Shown here: piece by piece, positions 42,883 to 50,467 of the stretch
How the letters are laid out: each line of letters starts with the position of its first letter
Position numbering within the stretch: the stretch's first letter is position 1
Origin: PALSA-600 sp963842335
GTDB lineage: Bacteria; Actinomycetota; Thermoleophilia; Gaiellales; Gaiellaceae
Assembly (NCBI GenBank): GCA_963842335.1
Contig: CAWJGF010000003.1
Location: 248,001 to 312,000, forward strand
Reading direction: 5' to 3'
Length of the DNA stretch: 64,000 nt
The notes under the pieces: generated by a model
The model's input: the letters and a program-made list of their open reading frames with translations, nothing else
Databases searched by the model: none
What the model was told of the DNA's origin: nothing
Position numbers and translations under genes: made by a program

Positions 42883-43686
42883 CTATCGCCCTCCAGCCAT
42901 CAGGAAGCCACGTCCGCTCCGTTTACGTCCGACGAGGAGCAGCGAGAGCATTGCCGCCCAGGTGATGCCGAAGCTCATCAGCGTGACCGCGCCGGCTGGG
43001 AAGCCCTGCGACTCGTTCACGTACTGGATGAAGATCGGGAAGGTGTGAAATGCAGCCAGGTTCGCGATCGTGAACTCGCCCATCACGATCGCGAGCGTCA
43101 GGAACGACCCCGCGAGCGCTGCCGAGCGGATGTTCGGAAGGATCACCTTGAAGAGCGTCGTCCCCCAGTGCGCGCCGAGGCTCTGAGAAGCTTCCGTCAA
43201 CGTGTGCACGTCGATCGAGCGGAAGCCGGCGTCGAGCGAGAAGAACATGTACGGGAACGCGAGGATCACGTACGCGGCGGCGAGGAAGCCCCACGGCTGG
43301 GCATAGAACCAGCTGGGAGTCCCCTTGTAGACCTGCAGCAGGCCGACGACCATCACGATCGGCGGGATCACGAACGGGATCAGCGCGAGGAACGCCATCA
43401 CCGGCCGCAGCTTCGGCACTCTCAGATGCACCCAGTAGATCGTGGGCACGAAGATGATCAGGCTGATCACGATCGTCTCGAGCGCGAGCAGCGCGGAGAT
43501 CTTCAGCGTGTGCCAGAAGTCGCCGTTGTGAATCACCCAGCTGTAGTTCGCCAGCGTGCAGCATTTGCCGGTCTGGTTCGACTTGAGGCTGATCAGCAGC
43601 GTCGAGAACAGCGGGATGATGAAGTACGCGGCCGCGATCAGCAGCCAGACGTACGCCGACGGCGCCATGCGCGGCCGCTTGATCAC
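42883..43686 (-). CDS. PotC-like ABC importer permease
   Basis: 267 residues with about six membrane helices. The EAA motif is LTEASQSLGAHWGTTLFKVILPNIRSAALAGSFLTLAIVMGEFTIA, typical of the second permease of PotBC-type importers. The GTG at 43686 overlaps the first permease's stop (GTGA); ATG 43668 is a possible alternative. The longer frame to 43968 is a shadow. Confidence 0.85.
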   Translation of the reverse strand: MIKRPRMAPSAYVWLLIAAAYFIIPLFSTLLISLKSNQTGKCCTLANYSWVIHNGDFWHTLKISALLALETIVISLIIFVPTIYWVHLRVPKLRPVMAFLALIPFVIPPIVMVVGLLQVYKGTPSWFYAQPWGFLAAAYVILAFPYMFFSLDAGFRSIDVHTLTEASQSLGAHWGTTLFKVILPNIRSAALAGSFLTLAIVMGEFTIANLAAFHTFPIFIQYVNESQGFPAGAVTLMSFGITWAAMLSLLLVGRKRSGRGFLMAGGR

Positions 43687-44228
43687 TTCGCCCACCTCGC
43701 GGCGCGCCGCTGCAGAGGGATGTAGAGCAGCATCATCACCGCCAGGACGAAGAACATCCCGAAGGCCATCGCTTGCGCAAGATGTGGGTTGCTGAGCACG
43801 TTGCCGCTGTAGTACGCGCCGATCAGGATCGGGACGATGTTCACCGAGCCGGAGGTAAGGCTGTAAGCAGTCGCGTACGCGGCGAAGGCGTTGCCGAAGA
43901 GGAGGATGACTGCACCGAGAATCGAGGGCATCAGCACGGGCAGGCCGACGTAGCGCCAGAACTGCCACTGCTTCGCGCCGAGGTTCGAGGCGGCCTCACG
44001 CCACTCCTTCCGCAGCCCGTCGATCGCAGGGGCGATGACGAGGATCATCAACGGCAGCTGGAAGTACAGATAGGCGAGCTCGACACCGGTCTTCGAGAAG
44101 AGGCTGAAACCATGAGCCGTCAGGTCGTAGTTGAAGTGCTTGCGCAAGAAGACCGTGACGATCCCGAGCGGCCCGATCGTCGCGATGAACGCGAAGGCCA
44201 GCGGAATGCCGCCGAAGTTCGCGGCCAC
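43683..44228 (-). CDS. PotB-like ABC importer permease; coding frame continues upstream without a standard start codon
   Basis: From the first standard start (GTG 44228) only 181 residues are obtained, including the EAA loop LRKEWREAASNLGAKQWQFWRYVGLPVLMP. The same frame stays open and permease-like upstream to the TAA of the binding-protein gene at 44589-44591: FAWIGTLPFFAYTIAFLFLP, then SIEISLTTALLGGLVGLFVAYAAL, the first two or three helices every PotB-type permease needs. No ATG, GTG or TTG exists in that stretch (44229-44588). The true start is therefore probably near 44500-44540 at a rare codon, or a base is wrong. A hairpin lies at 44526-44556. Confidence 0.75.
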   Translation of the reverse strand: MAANFGGIPLAFAFIATIGPLGIVTVFLRKHFNYDLTAHGFSLFSKTGVELAYLYFQLPLMILVIAPAIDGLRKEWREAASNLGAKQWQFWRYVGLPVLMPSILGAVILLFGNAFAAYATAYSLTSGSVNIVPILIGAYYSGNVLSNPHLAQAMAFGMFFVLAVMMLLYIPLQRRAARWAK

Positions 44229-44525
44229 ACCCGAGAACGTGGTCAGCGTGGAGCGGATCCAGCGCGGCGATCCTTCGCGCAGTGCCGCGTAGGCGACGAA
44301 GAGCCCTACGAGCCCGCCGAGGAGGGCAGTGGTCAGGCTGATCTCGATGCTCGTCTTGAACGCATCGATGTACGGGTGATGGAAGAGCAGCCGGATGTTG
44401 TCGAGCGTCCAGCTGCCCGCATTGGTCTTGAACGCGCCGATGAGGATCGCGCCCGCCGGGAGGAACAGGAAGGCGATCGTGTACGCGAAGAACGGGAGCG
44501 TCCCGATCCACGCAAACGAGGGACG

Positions 44526-44556
44526 CCTCCGGCCGGACTTGATGTCCGGCCGGAGG
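44526..44556 (-). other. Perfect 13-bp hairpin between binding-protein and permease genes
   Basis: CCTCCGGCCGGAC and GTCCGGCCGGAGG enclose a 5-base loop (TTGAT as read on the plus strand). It sits 33 bases after the binding-protein stop, inside the leader or N-terminal region of the permease. Such intercistronic hairpins often stabilise the upstream binding-protein message and lower permease expression. No U-run is present. Confidence 0.65.
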
Positions 44557-44588
44557 GCCTCGGATGCAGCCTCAGCTGCGATTGCTGC

Positions 44589-45776
44589 TTACCCGACCTT
44601 CGCCGGCCATTCAGCTGCGATCTTTGCCGCTGCCTTCGACAGCTGGCTCAGGTTCGCGAACTTCACCTTCGCGTAGAGCGCCGGCGAGGGAAGTGCCGAC
44701 AGCAGTGACTTCGGAAGCACCTTGCGCGTTGCCAGGTCGTTGAACCGGGCCGGATGCGCAAAGCCCTTCAGGTACAGGATCTGCCCCTGGTCGGAGTAGA
44801 TGAACTCCTCCCACAGCCGGGCCGCCCACGGATGCGGAGCCGTCGCGTTCACGGCCTGCGCGTAGTAGCCGCCGTAGACGCCGTCGCTCGGGATCGTGAC
44901 GCCCCAGTTCGCCGCCGGGAACTCCTTGATGTAGGCGAGGTTGTTGTAGTCCCAGTCGATCGAGATCGGGGTCTGGCCCGACGCAACCGTCTGGGGAGTC
45001 GTCTGGACGGGAATGAAGTTCCCGCTCTTCTTCAACGCTGAGAAGAAGTCGATGCCGGGACCGACGTCCGACAGCGTGCCGCCCGCACCGAGCGTCGCGG
45101 CAAGCACACCCGCAATCGCCGAGTTCGAGCTGAGCGGGCTGCCGTTCATCGCGACTTTGCCGCGGTAGTCCGACTTCAACAGGTCCTTCCACGTCTTCGG
45201 GGGGTTGGAGACGAGGCTCTTGTTGTAGCCGATCGAGATCGCGCCCCAGTAGTCACCCATCCAGAAGCCGCGGGTGTCCTTGAGCGAGCGCGGGATCGTC
45301 TTGTAGTTGGTGTTGAAGTACTTCGCATACAGGCCCTCGTTGGCGCCTGCGATCGCGAACGACACACCGACATCGACCGCATCCGGAGCACGAGAGTCAC
45401 CCTTGAGCGAGCGAATCGCCTGGTTCTCCTGAGCGGAGCTGCCGTCGGGGTTGTCGTTCGTGATCTTGATGCCGTACTTCTTCTGGAAGGTCGAGATCAG
45501 CTCGCCGTAGTTCGCCCAGTCGGGCGGCAGGGCGATCGTGTTGAGATGACCTTCCTTCTTGGCGTTCTTGACGAGTTGAGCGAGCCCCGCAGCAGTCTCC
45601 TTCGTCGGAGGGGCGGCGAAGCGTGCGCGCGTCGCGCCGAGTGCGGTGCTCGCGGAGCCGAGAGCCGTCAGGCCCACGGCCGCGGCGGCACTGCGACGCA
45701 GCATCGACGAGCGACTCATTCCTTCTTCTTCGAGTTTGGCCCAGAACTCGATTTCTTGGGCCTCGTAGTCCTCCAT
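44589..45776 (-). CDS. ABC importer substrate-binding protein (PotD/SBP type) with an N-terminal pre-signal extension
   Basis: 395 residues. A roughly 19-residue acidic extension (MEDYEAQEIEFWAKLEEEG) precedes a signal-like segment (MSRSSMLRRSAAAAVGLTALGSASTALGA). The mature domain has KKEGHLNTIALPPDWANYGELISTFQKKYGIKI, WMGDYWGAISIGYNKSLV, and PISIDWDYNNLAYIKE, matching extracellular binding proteins of the polyamine/iron/thiamine class. A GGGAGG ribosome site 8 bases upstream of 45776 supports the long start. Tat export is possible (RR before the hydrophobic core) but weak. Ligand unknown. Confidence 0.85.
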   Translation of the reverse strand: MEDYEAQEIEFWAKLEEEGMSRSSMLRRSAAAAVGLTALGSASTALGATRARFAAPPTKETAAGLAQLVKNAKKEGHLNTIALPPDWANYGELISTFQKKYGIKITNDNPDGSSAQENQAIRSLKGDSRAPDAVDVGVSFAIAGANEGLYAKYFNTNYKTIPRSLKDTRGFWMGDYWGAISIGYNKSLVSNPPKTWKDLLKSDYRGKVAMNGSPLSSNSAIAGVLAATLGAGGTLSDVGPGIDFFSALKKSGNFIPVQTTPQTVASGQTPISIDWDYNNLAYIKEFPAANWGVTIPSDGVYGGYYAQAVNATAPHPWAARLWEEFIYSDQGQILYLKGFAHPARFNDLATRKVLPKSLLSALPSPALYAKVKFANLSQLSKAAAKIAAEWPAKVG

Positions 45777-45823
45777 GCAGTTCGCCTCCCGTTTGGTGGT
45801 GGTCCTAGAAGATCACGCCGGAG

Positions 45824-45849
45824 GGGTGCATTTCAATAGGAACGCACCC
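45824..45849. promoter_or_regulatory. Imperfect 26-bp palindrome (GGGTGC ... GCACCC) upstream of the importer operon
   Basis: GGGTGC arms are perfect and the inner halves (ATTTCAA / TAGGAAC) also match at most positions, 10 of 13 in total. It lies about 48 bases upstream of the binding-protein start, in the divergent gap with the PHP gene. A repressor or activator site is plausible. Confidence 0.4.
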
Positions 45850-45896
45850 GAGTTTCACGATATGGAAATGTGACGTTCACTTCCGGAGTCTGTTAG

Positions 45897-45902
45897 TAGG
45901 CT
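45897..45902 (+). promoter_or_regulatory. -10-like box (TAGGCT) of the PHP-glpD pair
   Basis: TAGGCT lies 7 bases before the ATG at 45910, another instance of the leaderless TAnnnT pattern. Confidence 0.45.
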
Positions 45903-45909
45903 CGCGCAG

Positions 45910-46827
45910 ATGAGCCCCTTCGAGGCACCCGGGCTGTGGCTGCGCTGCGCGCTCCATGCGCACACGACGAACTCGGACGGCGAGCTGGCGCCGGACCTGC
46001 TCGTGCGCCACTACGAGTGGGCGGGCTACGACGTGCTCGCGATCACCGACCACTGGGTGCGAACCGTGTCGCCGTCGACCGAGCGCCTGCTGGTGATCCC
46101 CTCGACCGAGCTGAACGCCCATGCACCCGACCGACAGAATGATGCCCACGTCCTCGGCCTGGGGGTCGACGCCGACCCGGTGATTCCGGAGCTCGACTTC
46201 GCACCGCTCCAGGAGGTTGTGACGTGGATCGCCGAGCACGGCGGAGTGCCTTATCTCGCGCACACCTACTGGAGCGGCCTGCGCACGGAGCAGTGGGAGG
46301 AATGCGAGGGGCTCTTCGGCATCGAGGTGTGGAACACGGGGTGTGAGCTCGAGCTGGGACGCGGCGATTCGGCGTTGCACTGGGACGAGGCGCTCGAGCG
46401 CGGGCGCGACTTCTACGCGCTCGCCACCGACGACTCACATCACCCCGGCTACGACAGCGGCTACGCCTGGACGTGGGTTCGCGCCGCGGAGAAGTCGCAG
46501 AGCGCGGTGCTCGACGCCCTGCGCTCGGGTTCGTTCTACGGCTCGACCGGCCCGCTCATCGAGGCAGTGGAGCTGAGCGAGGGCGACGTGACGGTACGCT
46601 GCAGCCCCGCGGCGAGCGTGACGCTCTACACCGGCCGGGCCCGTGGCGCGCGCGTGAACGCCGGCCGCCTCGGGTATCCGAACAACGGCGAGATCCTCGA
46701 GCGTGACCCAGCCGGGCTGATCACTGCCGTCCGGCTCGAGCGGCCCTTCCGACAGCCGTATGGCCGGATCGAGGTTGCCGCCCCCGACGGCACGAAAGCC
46801 TGGACGAACGCACTGTGGATCGGGTGA
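45910..46827 (+). CDS. PHP-domain metal-dependent phosphoesterase
   Basis: 305 residues. PHP motifs: LRCALHAHTTNSDGELAP (HxH and SDG), YDVLAITDHW (TDH), then STELNAH, GGVPYLAHTYW, and late DDSHH. These supply the trinuclear metal site of PHP phosphoesterases related to histidinol phosphatase and nucleoside-phosphate hydrolases. A C-terminal beta-rich part (DVTVRCSPAASVTLYTGRARG) is less conserved. It precedes glpD by a four-base overlap, suggesting a role in phosphate-ester use. Confidence 0.82.
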   Translation: MSPFEAPGLWLRCALHAHTTNSDGELAPDLLVRHYEWAGYDVLAITDHWVRTVSPSTERLLVIPSTELNAHAPDRQNDAHVLGLGVDADPVIPELDFAPLQEVVTWIAEHGGVPYLAHTYWSGLRTEQWEECEGLFGIEVWNTGCELELGRGDSALHWDEALERGRDFYALATDDSHHPGYDSGYAWTWVRAAEKSQSAVLDALRSGSFYGSTGPLIEAVELSEGDVTVRCSPAASVTLYTGRARGARVNAGRLGYPNNGEILERDPAGLITAVRLERPFRQPYGRIEVAAPDGTKAWTNALWIG

Positions 46828-48257
46828 CCGTGGATCGGGCGAACGCGGTCGAGCAACTCGGCGCCCGCCGGTTCGATCTGCTCGTCATCGGCGGCGGAAT
46901 CATCGGCGCGGGAATCGCCGAGGCGGCGAGCGCGCACGGGCTCGATGTCGCACTCGTCGACCGGGGCGACTTTGCCTGCGCGACCTCGAGCGCCTCGTCG
47001 AAGCTGATTCACGGCGGTCTGCGCTACCTCCAGATGGGCGACATTCGGCTCGTGCGCGAGGCGCACGAGGAGCGGCGGGCACTGATGAACGTGGTCGCGC
47101 CCCACCTCGTCCACCGGCTGCCGTTCGTGTTCCCGCTCTACGCCGACGGGCCTCATCGGCCCTGGTTCGTCCGCACCGGCGTGCTGCTCTATTCGGGTCT
47201 CGCGCGCGCAAAGCTGAACGGCCGCGTCAGCGAGGCGCGCGCGCTGCAGCTCGTGCCTCAGCTCCGGACGCAGGGGCTGCACTCCTCGGCGCTCTACGCC
47301 GACGCGTGGACGAACGACGGGCGACTGACGCTCGCAAACGTCCGTGCGGCTGCCGACCGCGGCGCGGTGGTACTCAACTACGCAGAGGTCGTCTCGCTTG
47401 ACAGCGAAGGCGCCGGGGTGAACGTCGACGGCGCGACCGTTCGGGTGCAGGCGGGCTCGATCGTCAACGCGACGGGGCCGTGGCTCGACCAGATCCGCCG
47501 GCTCGAGGACCCGTCGGCGAGCCCGTCGATCCGGCTCTCCAAGGGCGTGCACCTGATCGTCGACGGCGGCGAGGGCTGGAGCGCGGCGATCACGATCCCG
47601 CACGACAAGGTGCGAGTGAGCTTTGCCATTCCCTGGGAAGGCAAGCTGCTGCTCGGGACGACCGACACGCTGCACGAGGGCGAGCCCGAGGCGGCGCGAG
47701 TGACCGACGACGACATCCGCACCGTCCTCGCAGAGGCGGCGGTGGGGGTCGACGGGCTCGGCGAGGTGCGTGCCTCGTTCTGCGGCCTGCGCGTGCTGCC
47801 GGGGGGGCCGGGCTCGACCGCGAACGCACGACGCGAGACCGTCTATACGAAGGGCAGGGCCGGGATGCTGAGCGTCGCAGGCGGCAAGCTGACGACCTAC
47901 CGTCGCATCGCGCTCGATGCGCTCGAGCAGCTCGGCGTGCGCAACCTCGACCGCAAACCACGGCCCTTGCCCGGGGCGACCGGCCTCGAGCTGGTCAGGT
48001 GGCCGGTCGAGCTCGACGAGGCGACGCGGAGCCACCTCCTCCATCTCTACGGGTCGCTCGCGCCCGAGGTGCTCGCGCCCGCGGTCGACGACCGGTCACT
48101 GCTCGACCCGATCGTCGAGGGACGTCCCGACCTCCGGGCACAAGATCTCTACGCACGCGAGCACGAGTGGGCGCAGACGGACGAGGACGTCCTCCGCCGG
48201 CGTACGACCGCCTGGCTCGCGGGAGCGCCAGCGCTCCCCGCCGGCTCGCTCACCTGA
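46824..48257 (+). CDS. glpD: FAD-dependent glycerol-3-phosphate dehydrogenase
   Basis: 477 residues. The FAD motif is RFDLLVIGGGIIGAGIAEAASAHGLDVALVDRGDFACATSSASSKLIHGGLRYLQMGDIRLVREAHEER, the GlpD signature. Later come GPWLDQIR, IPWEGKLLLGTTDT and SVAGGKLTTYRRIA, and a small C-terminal GlpD domain. It oxidises sn-glycerol 3-phosphate to dihydroxyacetone phosphate and reduces quinone. GTG 46824 (GTGA overlap) is preferred; GTG 46815 is possible. Confidence 0.92.
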   Translation: MTVDRANAVEQLGARRFDLLVIGGGIIGAGIAEAASAHGLDVALVDRGDFACATSSASSKLIHGGLRYLQMGDIRLVREAHEERRALMNVVAPHLVHRLPFVFPLYADGPHRPWFVRTGVLLYSGLARAKLNGRVSEARALQLVPQLRTQGLHSSALYADAWTNDGRLTLANVRAAADRGAVVLNYAEVVSLDSEGAGVNVDGATVRVQAGSIVNATGPWLDQIRRLEDPSASPSIRLSKGVHLIVDGGEGWSAAITIPHDKVRVSFAIPWEGKLLLGTTDTLHEGEPEAARVTDDDIRTVLAEAAVGVDGLGEVRASFCGLRVLPGGPGSTANARRETVYTKGRAGMLSVAGGKLTTYRRIALDALEQLGVRNLDRKPRPLPGATGLELVRWPVELDEATRSHLLHLYGSLAPEVLAPAVDDRSLLDPIVEGRPDLRAQDLYAREHEWAQTDEDVLRRRTTAWLAGAPALPAGSLT

Positions 48258-48289
48258 GCCCCACCGCTGATGGCGGGCCGGCACTGCTG

Positions 48290-48328
48290 ACGGCAGCCGT
48301 TGCCACGAAACCGTGAAAGAAGTGCAAC
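48290..48328. repeat. Imperfect direct repeat, copy A
   Basis: Shares ACGGCAGCCGT and GAAACCGTGA with copy B at 48466-48504, in the same orientation, 176 bases apart. Could be regulator binding sites or a remnant repeat family. Confidence 0.4.
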
Positions 48329-48465
48329 AAAAGTGGCGACGCTCCCGGCGGATCGAGACGGTCCCGTGCACCATGGGACGGAGAATCCGCTTCGGACCAA
48401 CGTCCCCGGCGGCTCTCAGCCCCTGCCCGCACCACCCTCGCCGGCCCCACCTGCAACGACCCGGT

Positions 48466-48504
48466 AACGGCAGCCGTCGTGTTGAAACCGTGACGGAGGT
48501 GTGA
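48466..48504. repeat. Imperfect direct repeat, copy B
   Basis: Second copy of the repeat at 48290-48328. It ends about 62 bases before the -10-like box of the formate dehydrogenase operon. Confidence 0.4.
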
Positions 48505-48565
48505 CCGAATCGACGCTTCGGGGCCATTCGGACGGCACGTTTCCGGACCGTTCCGACGCCGCGTC

Positions 48566-48571
48566 TATATT
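48566..48571 (+). promoter_or_regulatory. -10-like box (TATATT) of the formate dehydrogenase operon
   Basis: TATATT lies 6 bases before the ATG at 48578, in very GC-rich surroundings. The spacing fits a leaderless transcript. Confidence 0.5.
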
Positions 48572-48577
48572 CGGTTC

Positions 48578-50464
48578 ATGCCACCGCGCTACACCAGGCT
48601 GACCGAACCGCTTGTCCGTGAGAACGGAGAGCTGAGGACCGCGAGCTGGGATGAGGCGCTCGATCGCGCCGCCGCCGGCTTCCGCACCGCGCGTGAGCGA
48701 GGCTCGATGACGGGTCTCTTCAGCTGCTCCAAAGCCACGAACGAGCTGAACTTCGCAGCACAGAAGTTCTCGCGTCTTGCCCTCGGCTCGAACAACATCG
48801 ACAGCTGCAACCGCACCTGACACGCTCCTAGCGTCGTCGGTCTGGCGACGGTGTTCGGTGCAGGTGGCGGAACGAGCTCCTACGAAGAGCTGCGCGAGTG
48901 TGCGGATGTGATCGTGCTCTGGGGCTCGAACGCCCGCGAGGCGCATCCGATCTTCTTCCACCACGTCCTGAAAGCGATGCACCGCGGCGCGAAGCTCGTC
49001 GTCGTCGACCCGCGCCGCACTCCATCGGCGCAGTGGGGCGATCTGTGGCTCGGGCTCGACGTCGGCACCGACATCGCGCTTGCGAACGCGGTCGGAAGGG
49101 AGATCATCGTCGCCGGTCTCGTCGACGACGAGTTCGTGGCTCGCGCGACCTCGGGCTTCGACGCCTACCGCGAGTCGGTCGAGCGCTGGACGCTCGACGA
49201 GGCGGAGCGCGTCACCGGTGTGCCCGCAACCGCGATCAAGGAGCTCGCGCACCTGTGGGGCAATGCGAAGCACGCGCAGATGTGCTGGACGCTCGGGATC
49301 ACCGAGCACCACAACGGAGTCGACAATGTCTTCGCACTCATCAACCTGTCGCTCCTGACAGGTCAGGTCGGCAAGTACGGCTCGGGCCTGCAGCCGCTGC
49401 GGGGCCAGAACAACGTGCAGGGCGGCGGCGACATGGGCGCGCTCCCGAACAAGCTGCCGGGCTTCCAGGACGTCGAAGACGACGCGTGCCGGGCTCGGTT
49501 CGAAGCCGCCTGGGGCACGACGATCCCGGCGCGGAACGGCCTGCACCTCTCGCAGATGTTCGAAGCAATCGAGCGGGACGAGCTGAGCGCCCTGTACGTG
49601 ATCGGCGAGAACCCGGCGCAGTCGGAGGCCGACCGCACCCGCGCGGTCGGACTGCTCGAGCGGCTCGACCATCTGGTGGTGCAGGACATCTTCCGCACGA
49701 AGACGGCCGAGCTCGCCGACGTCGTCCTCCCGGCGTCTGCCTCCTGGGCGGAGGCCGAAGGCACGGTCACCTCGAGCGAGCGGCGCGTGCAACGGGTGCG
49801 CAAGGCACTCGACCCACCGGGTGAGGCGCGTGACGACGTCGAGATCGTCTACGCGCTCGGGGCGAGGCTCGGGGTCGACCTCGGCAGCGCCGCGCCCGAG
49901 GACGTCTGGAATGAGCTCCGGACCCTCTCGCCCATGCACGCCGGCATGTCCTACGCGCGGCTGGAGGAGCTCGGCGGCATCCCGTGGCCTTGTTGGGACG
50001 AGCAGCACGAAGGCGAGCAGTTCCTGCATGCGCGGCTGTGGGACGACGTCGTCGCGATTCCGGCGCCGTTCACACCGGTGGTCGACGACCCACCGGTCGA
50101 CCTGCTCAGTGAGGAGTTCCCGGTGCGGCTGACGACTGGCCGCCGCCTCGAGTCGTTCAACACGGGCGTGCAGACTGGCGGCTTCAGCTCGCCACTGCAT
50201 GTTGGCGGCGAGGCGCTGCGCGTCTCGCCGGAGGACGGCGCGCGCTACGGCCTCGTCGACGGCGGCCGGGCTCGCGTTGTCTCTCGTCGCGGCTCGGTCG
50301 AGGCGCCGGTCGCGTTCGACGGTACGCTCCGCCCCGGTCTCGCCTTCATGAATCTCCACTTCCCGGACGTCGTCGAGACGAACGTGCTCACGATCGACGC
50401 GACCGATCCGAAGAGCGGCACCGCCGAGTTCAAGGCGACAGCCATCCGCGTGGAGGCGGTTTAG
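48578..50464 (+). CDS. fdhA: Formate dehydrogenase catalytic (molybdopterin) subunit, selenocysteine-containing; lacks N-terminal 4Fe-4S domain
   Basis: 628 residues if the in-frame TGA at 48818-48820 is read as selenocysteine (residue 81). The context NNIDSCNRT-U-HAPSVVGLATVFGAG matches the E. coli FdhF site CCARV-U-HGPSVAGL, including the His that follows Sec. The frame is the same on both sides and continues with family motifs: DVIVLWGSNAREAHPI, VVVDPRRTPSA, LRGQNNVQGGGDMGALPN, and the C-terminal molybdopterin-dinucleotide domain (LTTGRRLESFNTGVQTGG). The protein starts at PRYTRLTEPLVRENGELRTASWDEAL, the point just after the Mo/4Fe-4S domain in normal FdhA. That missing domain is encoded at 52120-52980. 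It oxidises formate to CO2. Not a pseudogene on this evidence. Confidence 0.93.
48818..48850 (+). promoter_or_regulatory. Selenocysteine UGA with bacterial SECIS-like hairpin
   Basis: After the UGA at 48818-48820, bases 48832-48838 (CGUCGUC) pair with 48844-48850 (GGCGACG), including one G-U pair, around a GGUCU loop. E. coli fdhF has the same GGUCU loop about the same distance from its UGA, where SelB binds. This supports decoding as selenocysteine. Confidence 0.88.
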
Positions 50465-50467
50465 CGA

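Larger units (their letters stand above)
48258..48577. other. 320-bp intergenic region with imperfect direct repeats upstream of the formate dehydrogenase
   Basis: No ORF was credible. It contains two imperfect direct repeats of about 39 bases, both starting ACGGCAGCCGT and sharing GAAACCGTGA (48290-48328 and 48466-48504). A -10-like TATATT is next to the fdh start. No recognised riboswitch was found by eye; a Moco or other riboswitch would need a covariance search. Confidence 0.5.

Noticed and set aside
44526..44556. Intrinsic terminator ending the binding-protein transcript
   Set aside because: Perfect hairpin but no U-run, and the permease genes that follow need the same transcript. Recorded as an intercistronic hairpin instead.
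48578..48850. Two separate ORFs or a nonsense-mutated formate dehydrogenase pseudogene
   Set aside because: The frame is identical on both sides of the TGA, the TGA falls at the known Sec codon, and a SECIS-like hairpin follows. Selenocysteine decoding explains it better.
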